Source: Adiantum capillus-veneris
Taxonomy: Eukaryota > Streptophyta > Polypodiopsida > Polypodiales > Pteridaceae
Assembly (NCBI GenBank): GCA_014529385.2
Contig: CM043969.1
Location: 71,402,176-71,455,175 of the forward strand
DNA: 53,000 bases
Direction: 5' to 3'
Of this stretch, positions 11,601 to 23,516 are shown in pieces (position 1 is the first letter of the stretch; each line of letters starts with the position of its first letter). The notes beneath the pieces were generated by a model, which had not been told where the DNA came from, made no database searches, and worked only from the letters and a program-made list of their open reading frames with translations. The position numbers and the translations under genes were made by a program.

Positions 11601-11966
11601 TTGGCTACTCTGGACGTGTGCGCCGTGGAGGATGCTCCCACAACAAAGTTTTGTGATGAAAATGGCTATGATGTCGTTCCTTATTTTGCAGTGAGTGTAA
11701 TCCAGGAAAACAAAGAGATCCAAATATCAACAAGCTCTCGACATAAGGAGCAAAGAAAGAAATGTGGAGAATCAAAAGATGAAGAAGACGACGAGTTCTA
11801 TGACTCTGTAGAACACTTCGAGCTTCAAGAAGATCAACGACCCTGGAATCAATGTCATCGCTACATGAATAAAGTGCATCAAAAGTGGATTCCAAAGTCC
11901 TCGGTGAAGACACAGCCACCACAAGCATTCTCATACATGGCTCCTAATAAGGATGCAAAGACTTAG
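11601..11966 (+). pseudogene. unidentified acidic reading frame after the protease
   Basis: A 121-codon frame starts MATLDVCAVEDAP. It has an acidic block (ESKDEEDDEFYDSVEHFE) and ends with KWIPKSSVKTQPPQ. The W-I-P-K motif recurs further on (near 12465 and 12580), so this may be the start of a degenerate repeat-containing protein region. I see no pol motif and assign no function. Confidence 0.35.
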
Positions 11967-14413
11967 CTAGGAGGAATATGACCAGAGCAACGAGCTAACA
12001 ATGCTCTAATCAATGGGCTAGAAAAGTCCTCCAAGAAACTACCACCCACGAGCAAACAGACAGTAACTTTCCACTACCAGCCAAAAAATCAAGGGAAAGT
12101 ACAAGAAGTCAACCTTGCTGAGGATAGTAGTGATAGTGATGAATCTTACAACATCCACTATCATCAACTCACGCCATCACTATCACCAACCCCTTCAGCA
12201 ACAACCATGACAGGTCAAAAGAACAAGACAACAAGTCAAATCCAAAAAGCTCGACAAATCTAGATACCAAAAAGCCAGATCGGCCAAAAACAGATATGGA
12301 TCAAGACGACAAAGATCTCTAATGACAAATCACAAGATCCAACACCAAAACAAAAACAAGGAAAGCGTGCACGAACGGGTAAGAATATCACAAAATAGCA
12401 AGCTTTCACAACTCAGGTTTGGGCTCCAAAGAAGTTGATTCAAGCACAAAAAAGTCAGGAATTCATTTGGATTCCAAAACAACCACAGTATCAACTTTCA
12501 AACCCTAAATCCCGTCCCCAACTAAGCATACAAGGGCTGAAGCAAAGACCACTGTCGACTCACACAACAAAAAGGTGGATCCCAAAGAAGTCTCTTCAAA
12601 CACAAACGAAGCACGGGCAAGTATGAGTTCCCAAACGAGAGCCAGCAACAAAACAGCTAATAATCGCAAAGAAATGGGTCGCAAAGAAGAACAACAAAAC
12701 TGTTGTCAGTGCATCTCCGCTTGAATTCTTACAATTCTTCCTACGATTACAGTACAGTTAGAAGAGAGCAAGTCGCTTCAATCAAGCAACGATACCGGAG
12801 CTTCAAAGACCATTACATTGCTTAGAATAGGAAGCCTCGCCAACAAATGCCAATAAGCAAATTGCTTATACCCACATCTTGCACAACATAAATCTTTTCC
12901 ATGCATTGATTGTGTATGCATAATAGGGCTACATTACCAGGCCTGCATAGGCACAACTTTTAATTGCCCAAGCACAACACATACCCTTTGCGATACCCTG
13001 TCATAAAGGATGACTCCAAATAGGAAGGGGGGAGGCATTCTGAATGCGGACCTAATATTATGACTATTAGAGGGAAATGTTTTGTGAGATGCATTGAATT
13101 TTTGCGTTTTATTGTGATAATTTTTTATGAAATTTCGAGTATATGCCCTCATAGTAGTGTTACAGAGGAGTATGGGGACAAAATCCATATATGAGCCCCT
13201 AGGGACATGTGTATAGTGTACATAGCATTTAGATTTCTATTTGAATGATTTTTCTTTTGTTAAGTTGTTTTAAGATTTTCTTTGTTTTTTATTAAGAAAA
13301 AAATAAAAAAATCCATAATCCACATGAAGAAAAGACTGACGAGATGCCTGAGCACTACAAAAAGAAGAAGGTACAAGGAAACGACGAAACTTCATGAAGT
13401 ATGTCTCAGTAGCCACTACAACAACCGAAGAACTTGTCACAAAGCAGTGTCATCATGCAACCGACAAGTCATACAAGTCAGAGTCGAGTAGCTCAGCCAC
13501 AAAATGACTGAGGTGTTAGTCCCAAAGCTTCAAGTAATATTCTCTGTGGTCTAAGTGTTCTAGCTATTCTAGGTACTGCTCAAGCTGGAAGAGTTGAGCA
13601 TATTTACGTTGTGTCGCTCATGCTGGTAAGGTGAGCAAAAGAGTCGAAGTCTAAGTACTTAAGTCTGGTGAAGTGAAGGAGAAGGTCCAAAAGACACTCA
13701 CGTACTGAGCACAGTGAGATATGAGTAGAGAAACTTCTACATAGATAACCCTTCTTGGAAAGGTGGAAGCTATTGAGACATCTTTTGATGTCACATGTGC
13801 TACATTTATTCCTCAAAACACCCATCATCTCCTTCTTTCACATTGCATGCTTTTGTTGACAAAATTTCTCATATGCATATAGAGTGTCCCATAATTGGCA
13901 CTTGCATCAGGCACTCTTTCCGTGTTTCACCCAAGCACACACCTTTCATGAACATGTACTTCACGTTCAACTGTTCAACTCCAATAAGAGTGTATACCAA
14001 AGGCATTTTTTTCCCACCGGGTTTTTTCCCTTTGGTCATCCAGGTTTTAGACCCTAATCTAAAGACACCTATCACCATCCTCTTGTACATATTCCTTCTA
14101 CATCAACAATAAGGAAATGCTACTTAATCAATTTACAAATGAATTGGAGCACCAATTTCAGATCATAGCATACTTCTCCTCAATGGCGAGTCGAAGAATG
14201 GCCTACAATGACAAAGCTGCAAACAACACTAACAACATGATTGCACAGGAACAAAGAAGTCCTCAATGAAGAAGAGCAGACATAAAAGTAATCAAAGGAT
14301 CTCAATAGATGAATGGTTCCGATGATAGACGTCCACTCTAATGGATCACAGTTCTTGTTGTGGTTCAACAAAGATACAAGCAGTGCAACAGATGAAGCCA
14401 AAACAACAGCCAA
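11967..14413 (+). other. retrotransposon internal region without recognisable pol
   Basis: The stretch is A-rich to about 12850 with scattered short frames containing WIPK-like motifs, then AT-rich non-coding sequence. I looked for the reverse transcriptase YxDD box, RNase H and the integrase HHCC/DDE blocks in all frames and found none. This is the basis for calling the element non-autonomous. Confidence 0.65.
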
Positions 14414-14450
14414 GTGTTGACCGCTGGGTTAACAACACAACATAACTCAA
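14414..14450 (+). repeat. 37-bp copy of the LTR start, upstream of the 3' LTR
   Basis: TGTTGACCGCTGGGTTAACA and the following bases to AACTCAAG copy the first 37 bases of the LTR with one change. The match stops where the DEAD-box helicase sequence begins, which suggests a reverse-transcription template switch. Confidence 0.85.
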
Positions 14451-14830
14451 GAAAGCCAATCACTTAATTCTACAGATTGTAGAAGTTGTTTCTGAGAATC
14501 ACAAATACTCCAAATTCACAGATTTGCTGGAGCAAATGATGGATGGATCTTTCTCTATCCATGATGATAAGAGTCAAGTTAAACGACATTGGGTTCTTTT
14601 TTAATTTAGATCTGGCAGTAGACCTATAATGACAGAAACAGATGCTGCAGCTCGGAGCGTGGATGTGAAAGACATAAAGTTCGTCATCAATTATGATTTT
14701 TCTGAATCATGTGAAGACTATGTACATCGGATTGGACGAACAAGACAAGCTACTGCAAAGGCTATAGTCTATACTTTCTTTCCAACAACAAAACGACAGC
14801 AAGGACCACATCGCCATCGACAATCAGGTC
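14451..14830 (+). pseudogene. captured DEAD-box RNA helicase fragment
   Basis: Translation gives NHLILQIVEVVSENHKYSK, then LLEQMMDGS, then SIHDDKSQVKRHWVL, then [17 protein letters not shown]. It ends IKFVINYDF and [17 protein letters not shown]. These are the C-terminal helicase motifs IV to VI of DBP2/RH20-like DEAD-box proteins, in order. The usual segment between DGS and SIH is missing. A TAA lies in WVLF-stop-FRSG, and GRTRQA has replaced the normal GRTGRA. The fragment sits between a copied LTR start and the polypurine tract, so it was probably captured as cDNA by the retrotransposon. It encodes no complete helicase. Confidence 0.85.
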
Positions 14831-14850
14831 ATGTCGGGGACAACATGACT

Positions 14851-14864
14851 GCGGAAGGGGGGAA
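14851..14864 (+). other. polypurine tract
   Basis: GCGGAAGGGGGGAA lies directly before the TGTTGACC of the 3' LTR, the expected place for the plus-strand primer. Confidence 0.8.
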
Positions 14865-15821
14865 TGTTGACCACTGGGTCAACAACACAACATAACTCAA
14901 GTTTCGTACCAAAGTCTTATCTTTTGCGAGTTATGAAATGCTGCGGATTATGGCTATAAACGTCATTTGTAATGAGTAGTTATTCTAGTTTCAGAAGCCG
15001 GGGTGCAATGGCACTTCCAGATTGTAAATACAGAGCCATTTGACCCTTTCAACCCCATTTTTGGTTAAACCTAAGGTAGCCTTAGTATATAAGGTACCTA
15101 GTTCATTTTGTAAAAAAGACTTTTATCATAATCAAACTTTAGCGCTGCCGTCTACTGTGTGAGAGAGAGAAAGAGAGAGAGCGTGAGCTTCATCCTCTCG
15201 CTAAGCCCGGCTCGCTCAACGCATTGGAGATCTGACTGCACCATTGTTGTAGGCTTAAGGAGAGCTACGCGACAACGCCAAGCATTCCACGCGAGAAGAA
15301 GCGCACACGCCGACGCATCTACGAGCTATTTGTGGCCGTAAGTGTATCAAACGATGTCTGTTTTTTGCGTGCTAGTAGTCTATAGAATCGTGGCGACATA
15401 AGCTACGCATAGGTACTCATAAATTTCAGTTTCGAGCACTTTCAAAATTCTGTTATGTCATCCTACGCGTTTTCCGCAGATGGGTTTAGAGTGAGGGTTT
15501 TGAGTGTAGAAGCTTAGGGATAGGTGTATCCTAGTGAGGGGATGGTGTTCCTTAAGTTTCGTCTGAATCTGGCATGATTAGGTGAGTTACCTTCCGTATG
15601 TGTGTATGTGGCTAGGTGGTGTAGTTGAGAGCAGTGAGGTTCTTGATTGTGGTATAGTTGGCCTTCCAGAGTGTTGTATGTGTAGGATGGTCTCAGTCTG
15701 ACAAGCTACAGAGATTTCCTCCGTGCGCCTATCGTGTCATCTGTGTCCTCGATTGACATTATGTTGATCTAGGTAGTGTTTGCATGCACTTCATGGGTGT
15801 GTGAGTCGCTCCCGTCCAACA
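14865..15821 (+). repeat. 3' LTR
   Basis: This is a 957-bp repeat of 4533-5492 ending GTCCAACA, followed by the GTGAT duplication. Differences from the 5' LTR are mostly single substitutions, plus a 3-bp gap (GGCAGC against GGC). Confidence 0.95.
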
Positions 15822-16633
15822 GTGATGAAAAAAGGGCTCTGGTGCTGGACCTGAACGGTCTTTTGGTGGTAGTGGTAGAGCCTCGTTTTGGTGAAAAGCC
15901 CCCGGCATATGCAGATGAAATGTTGAAATACGATGTACTTGATAAGCAGGTGTTTTGTCGCACGGACAGCCTTTTTTTTTTGACCGGTGCCTGCAGTTCT
16001 TTAATGTGTTTATATGGAGCACAAGCCTTCATAGTAAAGTCATGAGTATTTTCCGTACTGTTTTTAAAGAGCAGGTGCCAAGGATTACTGGGTTTTTTGC
16101 TCAAGCGCACTGTACAAAGCAATCCTGGCAGATCCAGAGAAAACCTGTGTTTATGAAAGACTTATCCTTGTTCTGGAAACACACTCCGGGGTACAACGCC
16201 CAAAACACATTTATAATCAATAATAGCTTCTACAAATTAAGTGTTTTAGAACCCACCACAAACTTGGCTTGCTACTCCCAGTCTAGAGCACCAGAGTGCT
16301 GAGCAGAGGGAAAAGTTCCTTATAGAAACTTTGAAGTCCTGGCTTTTTCTTTGGCTGCAAACGAATGATCGGAAAGCATATGTTGCTGATAATGTGTTTG
16401 AGATAGGCTCAGATGAGTTTTCTGATGCAGTCGTCAAACGTTTTCTTGACATTCAAAAGAGGGATATTGAGGCTAAAAGACTGGAAGAAATTCGTCGCAA
16501 ACAGCGGGAAGCTGACCTAGAAGCAGAAAGAGAGAAAGAAAAGCTGGAGAGGGAAAGAAGAGAAAGTGAGCAGCATAGTGCCAACCTAGAAGCAGAGAGA
16601 AAAGAAAAGAGGCAGCAGGAAGAAGACAAATAG

Positions 16634-16913
16634 CGAGGACAGCCCGGTCACTACAAGCGCCCTCCGAGGAGGCCTTAAGGGTTTTTGGGGCAGTGACTGT
16701 CATTGTAAAATTGAACCCTATGTAAATAATTTGATGCTGGAAATTAATGCAAACAGTTTGATAGTTAGCATGATGACACAAGATGTAAACAGTTTGAGTT
16801 AGCATGCTGGCAATTAATATAAACAGTTTGATAGTTAGCATGCTGACCAACTTTATAATAAAACTGCATACCCTTACAGCAAAGTGGTATATAGAAAATC
16901 CAGTGGATACAAC
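16634..16913. other. gap between two converging genes of the DNA transposon
   Basis: The stretch contains about three copies of AAACAGTTTGATAGTTAGCATGCTG, again with the TTAGCATGCT core of the intronic arrays. I see no gene. It probably holds the 3' ends of both converging transcripts. Confidence 0.55.
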
Positions 16914-19900
16914 TTAAAAGCTGAAGGGCATGCTATTACAAATTGCTTCATAGCTTTCTGGAGTGATTGTGTACACCTGCCTTCTCCTTGGGACGTGCTC
17001 CATGGGTATTTTGATACATCGCACCAGATGTGAAAGTAGGTGGACGATAGGCTGCTTGTGGTCTAGCTTGAAGGTGTATGCATCCAATTGCTTGTAATAC
17101 AGTCCTTGCACAACATATGAGCCTCTGTCAATTACATTGCTCCATTCATCAATGTACCCCTTCTCCACCTTCTCCTTTTCTCCAACACACTTGACCAGAT
17201 AGAAATCCACATCTTCGGCGTTGGTTAAAGCATCTGGATTTACAGCAAATGTGTCTCCAGAACATAGAGCGCTACTCAACACATCATGATGACCTTCGTA
17301 TGTGAAGTCATCATAGCCAACAACTTCCTCTGTCGAAACTTCATCTGTTTGCTCAAGTAATGGCTGCAGAATCTGATAATCCCAAGCCTCCACGTGAGCT
17401 TTATTGATGCAGTGATTCCACCTTCCGTTCATGCATGCATCACAGAAGCATGCCAACTTTCTTGTTGCAAGGGCAGTTGGATCCTGCAGGTTGTGACCAC
17501 GAATAGCATGCAAAGAGCGAGTTTTTGCCACAGTGGCACAATTCCACTTAACTTCCCTGTTAACATCCCCCTCTTTAACCTCCCAGAACACACGAGCACA
17601 TTCCCTTTCTTTTGAAGGATATGATGCAGGTGCTCCATGCGATAGGTTGGCCTGGCAATAAGCAACCACATCAGCTGCACACTGCAATATAGCTCCATTA
17701 GGTTTTAGTTGTTCATGGGTCAAGGTTCTTTTCACAACTTCTCCTACACCATCATGCTCGCCCTTGCCATGCCCTGATCCAAAGAAGAACCAGCTCATCC
17801 CAATCCCTGTGAGTCCACCATATCTTGCAACAAAATAGAAAGGCCTGGCTCCCTTGAATTGCGAGGCCGCACCATCTGACCACACCCAATTTTGTTTACA
17901 AGTGACACCCTCTTGTTGTAACCAGTCACAGTGTAGCATGAAGCAATGTTGCACAAACAGTGTGTCATGGACCCTATCATTTGATATGAAGAAGTGGATT
18001 GTTTTGACTACCTCCCCTGCCTTGCGGTAGTACGTTATGTGTACAAAAATAGTTACTTGACTAGAGTGCCAATGCATTGACTGAATCTCATTTTGCTCCT
18101 TGAAGGCGTAATTTTCAGCAAAGTCAACAATTGAGACAATGACATCATCCAAAAAGCGAAGTATACAATCCTTAAATTGTTGTCCTTGCCATCGTGCCAC
18201 ATAGTTATGAGTGATGAAGAGCTTCAACTTGGTCTGCAACAGTCGAAGAAACTCCCAGCACTGCATTTCTTTATGCAAAAGATCTTTTCTTTTCTTACTG
18301 TTTCCATGCCTGTCTTTTGCTTCTACATACGCAAATACTTTCACATTAATACTCTTACCTGGATTTTCTATTTCTAAGCAACATAATTCTAACTTCTTTA
18401 CTCCACATATCTTACAGTCTCCCATCAGGCATTCCCTTCTATGGAAAACTGCATCTGCTGGCTTTGGACGAAGAACGGACTCTCACATCTGTGTGACACC
18501 TTTGAACGTGTGATGTGAAGCCAGGAAGCCGCTGCTAATGCTCTTGCTTGTAGCACAGATATTGCATACACAGTTGCAACATGTATCATGCAGCCCCAAA
18601 GCACGAGAGCGCATGTGGTTCAGTGCGTCTTTCAAAAAGGTCATCTGCACATGGTATTCGCAACAGCATGTGTACCTATCCTTCAGCCTCCTGCAAAATA
18701 ATGGCTTTAACATCTCAAACATCCTCATGCCAATCTTACAATCTGGATTTTTTTGTTTGAATCTTTGAAAGAGCTCAACCTACAATATCCATATTTGATC
18801 AGTATGTTTACTAGGAGAAATAATCCAAACAGGACTATACGCATTGCTACTTAATACATCTACCATAGAAACAAATTGGTGTGTTAAACAACACATTGTA
18901 TGGTCCTAACATGCATGTAACTGGGAATAACATTGTATACTAAGCATGCTAGTTAGCATGCTGAGTATGCTAACTAGCATAGCTGAGTATGCTAACTAGA
19001 ATACTAGCTATGCTAACAAGCACAATCAGTGTGTAGTGTAGCATACGAGGCATACTCATCAACATGCTAGTTAGCATGCTGAGTATACTCATCGGCATAC
19101 TGAGTATGCTAACTAGCATGCTGAGTTAGCATACTAGCTGTGCTAACTAGCATACTCATTAGCATGCTGAGTATGCTAACTAGCATACTAGCTGTGCTAA
19201 CAAGCACAATCAGTGTGTAGTTTAGCATACGAGGCATACTCATCAGCATGCTAGTTAGCATGCTGAGTATACTCATAAGCATGCTAGGTAGCATGCTAAG
19301 TATGCTAGTTAGCATAGCTGAATATGCTAACTAGTATACTAGCTGTGCTTACAAGCATAATCAGTGTGTAATTTAGCATATGAGTCATTGTTAACCACAT
19401 GAATGTGTGCTAAGAAGAATAGAAGGTATGCTAACTAGCATACATATTGTGCTAACCACCACACTTATTATGTTGAACAACATAGCCATCACACTACGAA
19501 TGCTAACTAGCATAAATCACCTTACCCGTTATGCTACTTAGCATTCTCAGCTGTGCTAACTATCATACTCATGAGCATGCTAGTTAGCATGCTGAGTATG
19601 CTAACTAACATGTTGAGTATGCTAGTTAGCATAGCTGAATATGCTAACCAGCATACTAGCATAAACCAGCTTACCCATTATGCTACTTAGCATTCTTAGC
19701 TGTGCTAACTAGCATACTCAGCATGCTAGTTAGCTAGCTGAGTATGCTTACTAGCATGCTATATTGCTAGTTAGCACAGCTGAGTATGCTAACTAGCATA
19801 CTAGCTATGATAACAAGCAAAATCAGTGTGTAGTTTAACATATGAGTCATGGTTAACCACACAAAGTGTGCTAAGAAGAATAGAAGGTATGCTAACTAGC

Positions 19901-21018
19901 ATACATATTGTGTTAGCCAGCACACTTGTTATGTTGAATAGAATAGCTAGCACACTAGCATAAAAGGTGTTAAAGTAGCATACATATTGTGCTAACCAAC
20001 ATAGTCCTCAAGATCACTAGGCATGCTAACTAGTGGAAGATTTATCCTGAACACCATACCCACCATACAGGAATGCTAACTAGCATATACCATAAACCAA
20101 CTTACCCATTATGCTAGTTAGCATACTACGAAAGATAGCTAGCATACTCATTGTGTCAAATAACATACAGAGCATGCTAGTTAGCATAATAGGTATGCTA
20201 ACTAGCATAAAGGGTGTTATAGTAGCTTACATATTGTGCTAGACAGCATACTTATCATGCTAAACAACATACCCAGCATACTAGGAGTGAGACTATGCTA
20301 ACTAGCACGGCATACATAGCATAATATATTGTGATAACTAGCATTCTCTGTATGTTAGGTAGATTACTAGCATGCTAGAATGCATAAGTTATGGCGCAAG
20401 TATGTCATTGATCACCTGAGACTCATCCAAGAGGTGCACAGGGTGTTTTATGTAGCTTTTCCTTCCCACTCTCTTTCGACAAACATCCTTCTTGTTGGGT
20501 GAAACACAAGTCTCCTCTATCCAAAATGTGTAGACCAATTCCTTAATTTCATCTGTGATAGGGCTATGACGGTGTTGCTTGTGACATTCAGCCAATGAAA
20601 ACAGTCGAGCATTGACACCAGAATTCACCTGCCATGATTTTGATTTGAACAAGCTGCGACGGTCAACTTTTAGGACCCTGGAGAATTTGGCAATAGGCAT
20701 ATTTTCCTTTGAATTTATCATCATCTGCAATGCTGCATTCTTCAAAAACAGCTCGTCGTTAGAAGCTGGATGCTTGACGATAGCTAGTGTGTTGTGGACA
20801 TTGGAGACAATTGCACTATGCACAACAGCAGCCTCCTCCTCTAAAGACTGATCACGGATTACCCAAACAAGCAGATGTTGAGCAACAAGATTCCAGATTT
20901 CGCACTTTGCTTCTTTGTTGAGACCTTCAGTCCTGCTCTTGAAAGCTTTCACAATCTCGAAGGAGATTTTCCTTTTCTCCTCATCATCGACGGCATGATG
21001 TCCTCGTTTAGTTGTCAT
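16914..21018 (-). pseudogene. transposase of the DNA transposon, two exons, one in-frame TGA
   Basis: Proposed exons on the minus strand are 21018-20416 and 18779-16914, joined by CAG/GTGATC and TGTAG/GTTGAG in phase 0. Together they give about 822 codons. Exon 1 is an N-terminal region of unknown fold. Exon 2 opens with FQRFKQKNPDCKIGMRMFEMLKP and a cysteine cluster (YTCCCEYH, CCNCVCNIC, GDCKICGVKK), likely zinc binding. The catalytic-looking part follows: VDFAENYAF with EIQSMHWHSSQVTIF, then WSDGAASQFKGARPFYF, then FFFGSGHGKGEHDGVGEVVKR. I take the Asp of DFAENY and of SDG as the first two metal-binding residues of an RNase H-like fold. The same motif order occurs in an animal protein family I remember only as uncharacterised. 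One TGA (18483-18485, one change from CGA) breaks the frame. A start upstream of 21018 is possible. Confidence 0.7.
18940..20385. repeat. palindromic minisatellite in the transposase intron, TATGCTAACTAGCATA type
   Basis: Many degenerate copies of TATGCTAACTAGCATA and AGCATGCTAGTTAGCATGCT are present, including longer repeated blocks (for example the block with AGCACAATCAGTGTGTAGT near 19018, 19201 and 19815). The array fills most of the 1.6-kb intron 18780-20415. The unit differs at one base from that of the array at 2346-3345 in the other gene of the same transposon. Confidence 0.9.
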
Positions 21019-21217
21019 CTGTCGGTGCTCCCGCTCTTTACGCTTTCTTTCTGTCTCATATTTCCTGATAATAGAAAAGCTTGATGATGGTAGTTGTGAT
21101 TCATTTCCTGTAATGGCTCCCTTCTGCCTCCATTTCTAGTGGCAATAATGTTGTCTGCTGGTTTTCCATATCTGCAAGTCTACTAAGCTTTGACAACTCA
21201 ACTTCGAGGCAAGAAGC

Positions 21218-21459
<242 letters not shown>

Positions 21460-21627
21460 AACAAAGGCCACACCCCACGTCGTCGTCGTAACAAAAAACA
21501 GAGTCCACACCCCATATGGGAGGGAACAAATAATATATCTTATGGTTATTAAAATTTCAAACTTCACTTGCTCTTTGGTTTTGAATAGATGCTAACAAGC
21601 ACCTCTTACTAGCATTGTCCGGGACAC

Positions 21628-21660
21628 CAAAAAGCATGACAAGTTAACATGCTTATACCC
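21628..21660 (-). repeat. right terminal inverted repeat of the DNA transposon
   Basis: Read on the minus strand it begins GGGTATAAGCATG and continues GTTAACTTGTCATGCTTTTT. It is followed on the plus strand by TAAA, matching the bases before the left repeat. Confidence 0.85.
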
Positions 21661-21664
21661 TAAA

Positions 21665-21725
21665 GCCATTGAGTGGCTGCTTTCTCGTGTACGTAGCCCA
21701 CATTGGGTGAACCACATATATCGTG

Positions 21726-21782
<57 letters not shown>

Positions 21783-21862
21783 AATCTCGTGTATGTAAAT
21801 CTGTCTCTCTCCATTAAGTAATCTACTCAATTATCTATTTAGCTACGTCTCATTTCCTAACA
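21665..21862 (+). mobile_element. copia-type LTR, right part
   Basis: This continues the LTR interrupted at 225, with CGTGTACGTAGCCCA and GGGTGAACCACA, then a (TC)n tract, ending TTTCCTAACA at 21862. No copia primer site (TGGTATCAGAGC type) follows, so this is the downstream end of a solo or 3' LTR. Confidence 0.55.
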
Positions 21863-22852
<990 letters not shown>

Positions 22853-22857
<5 letters not shown>

Positions 22858-23484
22858 TGGGGAGGGACTCGTTGCCATTCCAGTCGGCAAGTGGTGAAGG
22901 CAAGCGACGAAGACGAGCCGCAAAGACGATCGGCAAGCGATTAGCGAAGGCAAGCGGCAAGCGATTAGCATCGGCAAGCAGCAAGCATGGGAGGCGGGAC
23001 GAACGACGACGCTCACCTTAAACTTTAAGGTTTTCCCGATGCAATATTTGCGTTCGCGTTTCTGTTTGCGTTTGCGTTTGCGTTTGTGTTTGCTTTCCAT
23101 TGAAAATGCTTGCCGTTGAAAAGGGCAAATTACCAAAACACCCCTTTGATTTGTGGAAATTTCCAAAATGCCCCTCAAATTTTCAAAATTTTCAAAATAG
23201 GTTTTCATAGCAGACTAGGTAGTTTGTGCCTTTTCAATTCTTAAGGTCAACATCAAAATTCATCATTGTCTTCTTATGCTGGGTAATTGTGATTTTCAGT
23301 TCTTAATTATGGTGTTCTTAAGGTTCAAACACCCCTTTGATTTGTGGAAATTTCCAAAATTCCCCTCAAATTTCCAAAACTCCCAAAATACCCCTGGTTA
23401 TGAGAGTGAATTTCTCCCAAAATTACATGCTAAGCACTCCAAAACGGATCTCAATTGTCAAAAAGGATGCAGGTCGAGTGCTTG

Positions 23485-23516
<32 letters not shown>

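Larger units (their letters stand above)
4533..15821 (+). mobile_element. non-autonomous Ty3-type LTR retrotransposon nested in the DNA transposon
   Basis: Both LTRs begin TGTTGACC and end GTCCAACA. The element is flanked by GTGAT at 4528-4532 and 15822-15826, a 5-bp target-site duplication. It has a primer binding site, a polypurine tract, gag-like and protease-like reading frames, and no reverse transcriptase, RNase H or integrase that I can find. Roughly 25-30 differences between the LTRs by eye give about 97 percent identity, so it is much younger than its surroundings. The primer-site style and the long leader point to the Tat/Athila side of Ty3 elements. It interrupts the FCP1-like gene. 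Confidence 0.93.
4299..16633 (+). pseudogene. FCP1/NLI-interacting-factor-like HAD phosphatase gene, split by a retrotransposon and frameshifted
   Basis: The 5' part (4299-4532) encodes a basic, helical N-terminus (RRWRVHKARQLRRQKMEIEKR). It continues at 15827 after the inserted element in the same frame, giving KRLCD then EKRALVLDLNGLLV. That is the HAD motif I block of plant NIF-domain proteins, with N instead of the second D of DxD. Later blocks match the family: FFFDRCLQFFNVFIWST, ITGFFAQAHCT, KPVFMKDLSLFW, YNAQNTFIINNSFYK. The C-terminus is a highly charged coiled coil (16400-16633). Two further frameshifts occur near 15960 and 16270-16290. FCP1-type enzymes dephosphorylate the RNA polymerase II tail in the nucleus; activity here is doubtful given the DxN motif and breaks. 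The first Met at 4299 is a choice; an upstream exon is possible. Confidence 0.75.

Noticed and set aside
11967-14413. Diverged reverse transcriptase or integrase
   Set aside because: No YxDD box, HHCC finger or DDE spacing in any frame by eye. A profile search could still change this.
23040-23110. Telomere-like or coding GCGTTT repeats
   Set aside because: The GCGTTTGCGTTT run is a short local repeat, not the plant telomere unit TTTAGGG, and carries no open frame of note.
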